The notes under the pieces: model-generated
Database searches by the model: none
What the model saw: the letters and a program-made list of their open reading frames with translations, nothing else
Told to the model about the DNA's origin: nothing
Shown here: positions 56,272 through 64,000 of the stretch, piece after piece
How positions within the stretch are numbered: position 1 is the stretch's first letter
Layout: every line of letters starts with the position of its first letter
Program-made: the position numbers and the translations under genes
Source: Aldrovandia affinis
Taxonomy: Eukaryota > Chordata > Actinopteri > Notacanthiformes > Halosauridae
Reading direction: 5' to 3'
Assembly: GCA_029706075.1 (NCBI GenBank)
Contig: JAINUG010000023.1
Span: 1,703,501 to 1,767,500, forward strand
DNA: 64,000 nt

Positions 56272-57860
56272 GCAACAGAACTGAACAGGCAGAATTCATA
56301 GTAGTTAGCGGTCAGGGGGAAGCTCTGCTAGGCAGGGAGACAGCTATGAAACTAGGAGTCTTAAAAATAGGAGTAGATGTAGCAGCTGTAGTTGACAAGC
56401 AGTCACTAGAACAGCAGTATCCCAAGCTATTTCAGGGGGTTGGAAAACTAAACTCCAAGCAGGTTAGCCTACACATCAACCCAGAAGTGAAGCCGGTTGC
56501 CCAGCCTCTTAGGCGCATACCATTCAACCTCAGGGGGGCAGTAGAGGCCAGGATAAAGCAACTCATGGACATGGACATTATAGAGCCTGTAGATGGCCCC
56601 ACCCCATGGGTAAACCCTGTAGTGATAGTGCCAAAGGCTGACAAAGATGTGAGACTTTGCTTAGATATGAGACGGGCCAACCAGGCTATAGAGAGAGAGA
56701 GGTATCCGATTCCCACAGTTGATGAGATACTCCAGGGCATGAATGGTTCAACAGTGTTTAGCAAGTTAGACCTTAAATGGGGATACCATCAGTTGGAACT
56801 GAGCCCAGAGTCACGGGGAATCACAACCTTCGCTGTACACAACGGAGTGTACCGGTATAAGCGGCTGATATTCGGAGTGTGCTCAGCCAGCGAGCAATAC
56901 CAGCACGAGGTGGCCAACGCCCTAGCAGGGATAGAGGGTGTTGAAAATATATCCGACGACATCATCGTACACGCACAGGACCAGGACACGCACGACAAGC
57001 GTCTCCACGCTGTCCTGACCAGGCTGATGGAGAGAGGCCTGACTCTGAACCCAGACAAATGCCAGTTTAACATGGACAAGTTAGTCTTCATGGGTATCCT
57101 GTTGTCCGAGAAGCGCATCGGCCCAACAGAAGAGAGGGTGCGAGCTGTGGCAGAGGCCCGTGAGCCAGAGAATGCGGCGGACCAACGGGAGAAGCACCAT
57201 CACGGCTCGGACGAGTACGTGAGGTTTGTTGCTGTCAGTGCTACACCCAAAGCACTCACGACCAGAGAGGTAGAAGAAGCCTCTGCAACCGACCCAGAAC
57301 TGATCGAGGTACGTAAAGCAATCACAAATGGGCGGTTTGAGAACTGTAAAGCTTATGCAGCTGTAGCCAATGAACTGTGCGTAGTGGGCTACTTGGTCCT
57401 CCGAGGGACACGCATCGTGTTACCACGCAGCTTACATGCACGAGCGCTTACCCTAGCACATGAGGGACATCTCGGGATCGTGGGGACAAAACAGCACCTG
57501 AGAACGAAGGTCTGGTGGCCTGGAATGGACCGAGCAGCGGAGAAACACTGCAAAGAGTGTCACGGCTGCCAGATAGTCTCCAGACCTGACCCACCTGAAC
57601 TGCTGAGACCCACACCACTACCAGATGGCCCCCTGGCGGACTTGGCCGTAGACCTACTCGGACCCCTGCCATCCAACCATTCCATCCTGGTAGTTGTAGA
57701 TTATTACAGTCGTTACTACGAATACGATATCCTGACATCTACCACGACAGAGAAAGTTATTGATAGCCTCGAGTCCATATTTAGTCGTCATGGGCTACCA
57801 GTCACACTTAAATCAGACAACGGCCCACAGTTCAAGTCTGAGCTTTTCCGAGTACTGTGA
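56142..57860 (+). pseudogene. Gypsy RT-integrase, RNase H deleted
   Basis: A 572-codon open frame. RT runs from about 56490 to 57150 with YPIPTVDEIL, FSKLDLKWGYHQ, FGVCSAS and the catalytic box NISDDIIVH (ISDD, seen in the Mag/SURL-like branch). At about 57180 the text passes from the RT thumb straight to a linker. The connection and RNase H domains are absent, without loss of frame. The integrase zinc finger (AHEGHLGIVG ... CKECHGC) and core start (AVDLLGPLP, LKSDNGPQF) follow. The frame stops at 57860 just after the second catalytic Asp. Confidence 0.88.
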
Positions 57861-58569
57861 GAACAACGGCATCACACATCTGAGAACCACAGCGAAATGG
57901 GCTCAGGCCAACGGAGAGGTCGAGCGCCAGAACGCGGCACTCATGAAAAGAATCAGAATCGCTCACTCAGAGGGGCTGGACTGGAAAAGGGAGCTGAGAA
58001 AGCATGTGACTGTGTACAGGAGCATCGACCACGCCACGACAGGAAAGAGCCCGGCAGAACTTCTCTTTAACCGCAAAATGGGAGGGAAACTGCCCGACGT
58101 CACAGAGCCACATACAGACACAGAGGTGCGTGACCGAGACAGTGAGAGAAAGGGCAAATCCAAGCTGTACACGGATGAACGCCGGAGAGCACGGCATTCA
58201 GATGTCGAGGTTGGTGACACTGTGCTTGTGAGGCAGGACAAAGTTGATAAGTTTACCACTACCTTTAACGCCACACCACACAAAGTTGTGAGTAAGACAG
58301 GAAGTCATGTGATCGTGGAATCTCCAGCAGGAGCACGTTACGAAAGAAACAGTACATTCGTGAAGAAGTACCAGACAAACCAAGAGCGGAACAAAGGACA
58401 GAACGAGACACACGGGGTTGAGGATGTCATAGTGGACTATAAAAGGGACACAGTGATTCCACCAATACCCACTGACAACGCTGACACCAGCATGTCAGAC
58501 TTGCCTAGTGCAGGCAGGCCTCAGCGAATCAGACGAGCACCTCAGAGACTGTCTGATTATGTCACTTGA
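57843..58569 (+). pseudogene. Gypsy integrase C-terminal part, in a shifted frame
   Basis: Continues from YCENNGITH with the catalytic Glu in NGEVERQNAALMKR. It then holds the DVEVGDTVLVRQ-type C-terminal domain, and ends QRLSDYVT before a stop at 58567. The shift from the previous frame is a small indel near 57845. Confidence 0.85.
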
Positions 58570-58702
58570 ATGTAGAATAAGGACTTTGATTAAGTTTATT
58601 TTCGGTTACAGAAATGTTTGAAATGTTGCAAATGTCTAAGGAGAGACAGTTCTTTAATTGCACTGCTAGAGACACAGGTTTGTAAGTTGTCTTTAAACTT
58701 TA

Positions 58703-58716
58703 AAGGAAAAAAGGGA
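58703..58716 (+). promoter_or_regulatory. Polypurine tract
   Basis: AAGGAAAAAAGGGA immediately before the 3' LTR, the usual plus-strand primer of LTR elements. Confidence 0.8.
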
Positions 58717-58905
58717 TGTTGTGTTCAGAGTTATGTGTGATACATAACAGCACCCGTAGGGGGCAACGCTTGACCCCAGAATGTTTGTACCCATGATTCA
58801 CTCGGTAAAAGTGTTGGAAAAAGCAAGCATGTGTCTGTCGTTCTTCCATGATTAAATTCATAGTCTAATGTCTAATTTGTAAAGTATTAAGGCATAGACA
58901 TAACA
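58717..58905 (+). repeat. 3' LTR, 189 bp
   Basis: Same length and, by eye, same sequence as the 5' LTR. Confidence 0.93.
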
Positions 58906-58910
58906 TGTTG

Positions 58911-59940
58911 GACAAGACTGGAAGAAACTGCATGTACAGCCAAACTGATAGCCGTCTGGCAAACACCGGTTACCAAACCCAGGGTATCGCTCACGGTATC
59001 GCCTTCGCATTTTATGTAGTGCAAATGGAAAGAATAAAACCCTTTCACATAAGAAAAACAATGTGCATACAAACATATTTATTTAACAGGTGTATCTTAC
59101 TGAACGTTGGCGAAGGATGGCCTGCTGGCTTCAGTCTTTCATGTCCGTGCATTGAATAACCACAAGCTGTGGTGAAATAGTTTTTAGCTTAATTTATTAC
59201 AATTTGCCTCAACGTGGGGGGATATTCACAATATCCACAAAACAGGGACCTCACCGGCAGAACCTCACCTGTCATACTCCAATGAAAATAGCTGCTACGA
59301 AAAGTAAAAAAACATAATAATAAAATAAAATAATTATTAAGATTTCTCCACTGATCTGTGCTATTCATTTCTGTATGATTCCAATCATTTTTTATAGTCA
59401 AAATCGCCAAATTTGCGGAGCTCAGCTGAAAATACAGCGACTAGCCCTGCCTGCCCTCTGACTGCGCAACCCCTTAGAAACTGGTTGGAGCACGGGCAAT
59501 AAGCGCGTGCCTGTTACTATCTCTCTGTAAGTCATCAATGTAATGTTTGTAGACCCCTTCATTACATGTCCTCGCCTTCCATAGCCTAGGTAACTTATTT
59601 CACGTATGTGTATAAGATATTTAAGCTCGCTGGTCTCGTCATAAAACTGCAATGAAAAAGCACAAGGTGAGGCAGAAATTACATCTGCCGCACTGAGGGG
59701 GGCGATCTTGAGCCCACGTAATTGTGACGCTCGCTATCCCTCTACGTCAGCTAGCTCTAGCAAAAAAAATTACAGCTGCTGCAAAAAAATGCACTGCGGC
59801 TACAACTCCCCTTAGTTTTATTACTCTCGTTTCGTTCATCCTGAATATCTATACATCATATGGGCTGCAAAAATTGAAAACGTTATATCTAACCTTAATT
59901 TTTTTTGTTTGAATCAAAACAGACAGTGATAAACAATGGA
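58911..59940. other. Stretch without supported genes
   Basis: Mostly AT-rich, with a CpG-containing part near 59690-59780. A GGTGAGGTTCTGCCGGTGAGG block (minus strand, 59243-59263) resembles parts of hAT ends. No gene is seen. Confidence 0.4.
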
Positions 59941-59949
59941 AGACTAATG

Positions 59950-60750
59950 CCTGAGCTTAAGGACCGACTTCAAACTAACGGACAGAAAACCACACGGTCG
60001 TTTCAAAGAGTGGTACCAACGAAAAGACAGCCAGTGTGGCCGCGCTACGAATAATCGCCTTTACTGCTTTCCCTGCCTTTTGTTCTCCACTACCGACAAC
60101 GTTTCGAGGACACAAGGCGGGATTTTGTGACTTGAAAAATCTACCAAGGAGCCTCAACAAACATGAAAGATCGACAACTCACATTCAAAGCCAATTGCTT
60201 TAACTTTTGGAACTTCAAGGATAGATCTGGCCTTGAATGAACAGCGGAGATTAAATATCAGCATCCACAATGTTGAGGTAAAGGAAAACCGTGAGATTTT
60301 AAAAGAAATTTTTTATGCAACCTGCTTCCTAGCCAAACAGGAATTCGCATTTCGTGGTTCTAATCGTGGCAAATATGTGGAGCTATTACATGCTTTTGCT
60401 GACAAAGATGAAAAGTTAGCTAGACATTTGGAGATATCCACTGTGTTTTCTGGTTTATCAAACAGAAAACAGAACGATCGAAGCAGTCGGTGATGTAATT
60501 AGAAATGATATCAGAGAGGAGATTAATGCAGCCCATTTGTTGCAGTCGAAGTAGACGACACAACGGATGTCACAAACAAAGCCCGAGTCTCTGTAATTTT
60601 GCGTTATGTGGCTAAAACTGAGGTGACTTGTGAGGTGAGGGAGGTGGGCGTTCTTGGGATTTGAGGATGTGAGTGATGACAGACGAGCACCGGCTGTTGC
60701 TGATTATGTTTTGGGAGTGTTGGGGAAATACAAGTGCGTTGAATTTACTG
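59950..60750 (+). pseudogene. hAT transposase pseudogene (ZMYM1-like, DUF4371 region)
   Basis: Pieces in several frames follow the order of a ZMYM1-like hAT transposase. They are a TTF-type zinc-finger region with CFPCLLF (about 60050-60080), the KNLPRSLNKHE segment (60135-60165), and an open stretch with LNISIHNVEVKENREILKEI (60250-60480). A last piece is the catalytic-domain motif VEVDDTTDVTNKA (about 60545-60590), with the first catalytic Asp region. Many frame shifts and stops separate them. The right end near 61067 (GCACGTCACTG) looks like a hAT terminus. Confidence 0.75.
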
Positions 60751-61149
60751 TGACTTCATTTACAAGTAAATTTAAGACTATGCAATACATATTTTCATTT
60801 GTGTTGAATGAGTATGAATAGTGGAACTGCATTGGCAAATAAAACGTGAATCGAATAGGCCTACGTAACTTACCTGTATGCGTGTTTTGTAAAGAACGCT
60901 GATATGAAATATGAAAGATACGGTCACCTAACCAATAGTCATTGCGCAACCTCCCAATTGACTGGTGAATTTAAGCTGCCTCTATCGGTTCATGTGTGTG
61001 TGTAGGCCTAAATCTGGCTGTTACTATCCAGTGCCTCCCCAGCCATTGACCTCACTGCACGTCACTGCCACAAAACATTATCATGTGATTTCAGATAACC
61101 TTATGTTCATATGTGCGCATCAATAAAGTCACAAAATTGCACAGAGCGC

Positions 61150-61390
61150 CAGCGTTTGCGCTAAGAGGTGGTCTAGTTGGATGTTAACGCAAACGCATTA
61201 CTTGACACCAAACTTGCATAGCGCTGACTGTTTTCATAGTCACACCCCCTATTGCGCTGCCCAGCCCATAGTCGCGCAAACGCCTTCATTGCGCACCACG
61301 AAATTGCTAAACTCGGCAGAGAAATATTACGTTTGCGACCGAGGAAACTGGCAATTCGCCTGTGCTAGGGCATAACGCCGCTTAGTGCCC
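61150..61390. mobile_element. Harbinger-like terminal stretch
   Basis: GCGCAAA and TTGCGC repeats with GGGCATAACGCCGC near the end resemble the opposite end of the element at 54506. No transposase is seen. Confidence 0.35.
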
Positions 61391-61479
61391 AATATCTCTT
61401 ATAGATAAAAAAGCTTTTGTTTTCTTCTGTAATGTTCTCAACACCATCCGTTCCCATATCTTTTAAAACTTTTTTTGCC

Positions 61480-61817
61480 AAAGGGCCTCCCTGAGGGCCC
61501 CTCCTTGCCTGACCTCCTGGGGGCCCCTCGCTGCTGGCTCCTGCCAGCCTCCCTGAGGGCCCCTTGCTGCTGGCTCCTGCCGGCCTCCCTGAGGACCCAT
61601 CACGCCCTACTGTCGCCAGCCTTCCAGAGGACCCATCGCGCCCTGGTGTTGCCAGCCTCCCTGAGGGCCCCTGGTCACGTGCTGCTGCTGGCCTCCCTGT
61701 GGGCTCCTCACCACTGGCTCCTGCCGGCCTCCCTGAGGGCCCATCGCGCCCTGCTGTTGCCGGCCTCCCTGAGGACCCATCGCGCCCTGCTATCGCCGGC
61801 CTCCCTGAGGGCCCCTG
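61480..61817. repeat. GC-rich minisatellite, left part
   Basis: About eight units of 40-45 bp built around GGCCTCCCTGAGGGCCC, with TCGCGCCCTGCTGTTGCC or GGCTCCTGCC between. The frame stays open in two frames because unit lengths are multiples of three. It has no gene-like composition otherwise. Confidence 0.85.
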
Positions 61818-62352
61818 TGTCAGGGATGTAGTAGGTGTGGAACCAAGTGTGGGAGAGAGAGAGACCCAGAATGCGTAGATGCGTTAAGAATATTTATTTA
61901 TCTTAACGCTGGCAGGAAACGAAAGTAAAACTGTGTCGTGAAAACACATAGAACTAACAAAACAAAACAAAATAATCAACGAACAGGAACAAACCAAACT
62001 AGCTAATTAGAAACTCCAAAACGTATTCCAGAAACACGGAATAAACAAAACACTGGAAATCTAAGAAAACAAACAAGAACACGAATAACGATCTCAGGAG
62101 AGGCAAGCACACTAGACAATAGTGGTTTCGACAAAGCAAGCAAGATAATGTCCAAGCAAGGAACAGAGAAATTCAGCTGGTTAAATGTCCTCCCGGTAAA
62201 TGATCACAGCTGTCTGTAATGACTTTGATTAGCTAGGTGCATTCTTGGCGCGTCTTTTACTCCTCCTGATTGGCGCTTGGTGGAAATGCTTGTTAGTTGA
62301 CTGAGTCGTGACAGATTTGGGGAAATTTCTAATTGCCGGTCGAATCGTTACA
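61818..62352 (-). mobile_element. Solo LTR, 535 bp, inside the minisatellite
   Basis: On the minus strand it starts TGTAACGATTCG and ends CCCTGACA (TG...CA). It is flanked by CCCTG on both sides (61813-61817, 62353-62357). Removing it rejoins CCCCTGGTCACGTGCTGC, a phrase that also occurs in the left minisatellite (near 61668). No internal region remains. Confidence 0.85.
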
Positions 62353-62545
62353 CCCTGGTCACGTGCTGCTGCTGGCCTCCCTGGGGGCCCCTCACCACTG
62401 ACTCCTGCCAGCCTCCCTGGGGGCCCATCACGCCCTGCTGTCGCCGGCCTCCCTGGGGGCCTATCACACCCTGCTGTCGCCAGCCTCCCTGAGGACCCAT
62501 CGCGCCCTGCTGTTACTGGCCTCTCTGAGGGCCCATCTATTTCCT
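62353..62545. repeat. GC-rich minisatellite, right part
   Basis: Continuation of the array at 61480 with GGGGGCCC variants (CTCCCTGGGGGCCC). About five units. Confidence 0.85.
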
Positions 62546-63337
62546 TCTATTGGATAGTTTTTAAGTTAATTGCTTTGTCTTCGTGTTTTGTTTAATTGCT
62601 TGGAAAAAAGGTAATAAATTGGCCGTTGGCCTATTGGAACTACGTTTTTGTTTTGTCTTTCATCCACTCATCACCTGGCATGGTGGCCACCCCTGCCACC
62701 CTGCTACAACCTGTTTTACAGATCATGTTTAGACATACTTCATTAAAGAGTTGTAACTGAGATATTATGCCATGTTAAGAAAGGTGATATCCACGCTTCA
62801 TAAATGCTTAGTGAATAAATGTTTTGTGTGAGGTGTAACCAGAAGTAATGTGTGCATTTCTTAACATAAATGTAAAAATTTGTTAGAAAAATAATATATT
62901 TGAAAATAAGAAATGAGAAAATAATTGTTTGATATACAGTATGTAGGGTTAAAAAAACAGCAATACTGTTAAATATCAAGGTACCAGAAACTCACATTCC
63001 AACATCATTTTGGTATTTCTGTATCTATTCTCATAACTATATGTGACAATAGTGGGTTTTACTGAAAGGCAGAAATGATTTCAATAGTCATGGGTATACA
63101 GGGGAATAGCCCTGTCTGTGTCATTGAATAGTTCGATTTTTTCCCATTTTAAGCAGCTCGTTAGGGCGACTTCATCTGAAGCTGAAAGCGATGAGGATCC
63201 AAACCTACCTGCCGAATGGGCGACTCGTTCTCTGGAGCTCTCTGAACCGATCAGTGATGGCATGTGTGACTTGCATAGAACCCATACGTACTGCTGCATT
63301 ATTCTTGTGGCCTAAGTCAATGAAGAATAGTTTAAAA

Positions 63338-63338
<1 letters not shown>
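62546..63338. other. Single-copy stretch
   Basis: AT-rich with no convincing gene or repeat. Part of 63110-63320 (GACTTCATCTGAAGCTGAAAGC) resembles the linker of some transposase genes but is too short to name. Confidence 0.4.
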
Positions 63339-63374
<36 letters not shown>

Positions 63375-63585
63375 AGTGTGGATGTGTGTGTGCATGTGTA
63401 TGAATGTGTGTATGAGTGTGTGAGTGTGAGGGTGGATGTGCATGTGTGTATGAGAGTGTGCGTGCATCTGTGTATGCGTGTGTGTGGGGGGTGTATTTAT
63501 GTGCACGTGCACATGTGTGTAAGTTTGAGTGTGGATGTGTGTGTGTATGCGTGTGCATGCATGTGTGTGCATGCATGGGTGAGGA
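63339..63585. repeat. TG microsatellite
   Basis: A pure TG run of about 32 bp, then an imperfect TG/ATG/CATG-rich stretch. Confidence 0.88.
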
Positions 63586-63940
63586 GCATTGAAAGAGAAG
63601 CTTAGTTATTTAGAACGGAAATAACCTCACACTGTCATTATTACAGCACATTAACAGCCAGGGAAATTTAATTGCGAAGTATGATTTTCTTTCTTCCGAA
63701 AGAAAAAAAAATCCATTATATCTGGATATAAGCCAGCAGCAATATTCCAGTCTCACCCAATCAGCTGCATCTGTTATTCACTCAAAATGGTGGAATATAT
63801 TTATTTTAATTTGATATTATATATTTATTTTATGTATGGCTATGGAGGTGTGGCCTTCTACCTTGACCTTCCCTGTGGGGACTTTCAGCTTTTGGCTCTC
63901 CACCAAGGTAATAATGTCCTTGATTTTTTCCCCTGGATAA

Positions 63941-64000
63941 TATATGCCATTTAGCAGATGCTTTTATCCGAAGCGACTTACAGTAATGAATGCATACATT
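63941..64000 (-). repeat. tRNA-derived SINE, cut by the window end
   Basis: The tail (TATGCCATTTAGCAGATGC, TTATCCGAAGCGACTTACAG) matches the 3' part of the SINEs at 36306 and 52285 on the minus strand. Confidence 0.75.

Larger units (their letters stand above)
54920..58905 (+). mobile_element. Young but defective Ty3/gypsy LTR retrotransposon
   Basis: Two 189-bp LTRs (54920-55108, 58717-58905) appear identical base for base and are flanked by the 5-bp duplication TGTTG (54915-54919, 58906-58910). A primer-binding-like site (TGGCGACGAGGATGAAG) follows the 5' LTR directly. A purine tract (58703-58716) precedes the 3' LTR. Gag, protease, RT and integrase are present in pol order. RNase H is missing, and the frame is broken in gag, protease and integrase. 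The identical LTRs mean a recent insertion, so the machinery must have come from another copy. Confidence 0.93.

Noticed and set aside
63205-63605. Open frames over the second TG repeat
   Set aside because: Same artefact of repeat translation.

Overview
This is animal nuclear DNA, almost certainly from a teleost fish. It has split genes with GT-AG introns, TATA-box promoters, tRNA-derived SINEs, Tc1, hAT, TTAA-target and Ty3/gypsy elements, long TG microsatellites and no bacterial-style operons. I cannot name the species.

The core (about 7.0 to 52.5 kb) is an amplified array. It carries five copies of one six-exon cytosolic sulfotransferase gene, best matched to the SULT6B1-like branch, and clusters of tRNA-Cys(GCA) genes and tRNA fragments. 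The direct array (15.85-46.07 kb, + strand) is built from two kinds of half-unit that share the same opening ~550 bp. X half-units run into a tRNA-Cys cluster. Y half-units run into a sulfotransferase gene. The Y-to-Y period between the first two is 8.06 kb. Inverted Y half-units lie on both sides (copy A at 7.0-12.1 kb, copy E at 47.2-52.3 kb). Copies A, B and C each encode an uninterrupted 292-residue enzyme. Copy D has a 2-bp deletion in exon 5 and copy E a 1-bp deletion in exon 2, so both look like recent pseudogenes unless these are assembly errors. Shared insertions and leader lengths give a consistent order of divergence: A first, then E, then B, C and D.

Layout: 0-2.5 kb flank repeat F1; 2.5-6.8 kb decayed gypsy element with a hAT element nested in its 5' LTR; 7.0-12.1 kb inverted unit A with a Tc1 insertion 3' of its gene; 12.1-13.8 kb single-copy DNA and flank repeat F2; 13.8-15.5 kb TTAA-flanked transposon remnant; 15.5 kb SINE; 15.85-34.2 kb array (X1, X2, Y-B, X3, Y-C, truncated X4); 34.3-37.6 kb unrelated DNA with simple repeats; 37.6-46.07 kb Y-D and X5; 46.07-47.2 kb fold-back junction, flank repeat F3 and a hAT-like piece; 47.2-52.5 kb inverted unit E, split by a solo LTR; 52.5-54.9 kb single-copy and repeat-like DNA; 54.92-58.91 kb a gypsy element with identical LTRs but no RNase H and several frame breaks; 59.9-61.1 kb hAT transposase pseudogene; 61.5-62.5 kb GC-rich minisatellite split by a solo LTR; then single-copy DNA, a TG microsatellite and a partial SINE.

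The intact sulfotransferases would transfer sulfate from PAPS to small acceptor molecules in the cytosol. Nothing in the sequence ties the tRNA-Cys clusters to this function, and co-amplification is the simplest explanation for their linkage.
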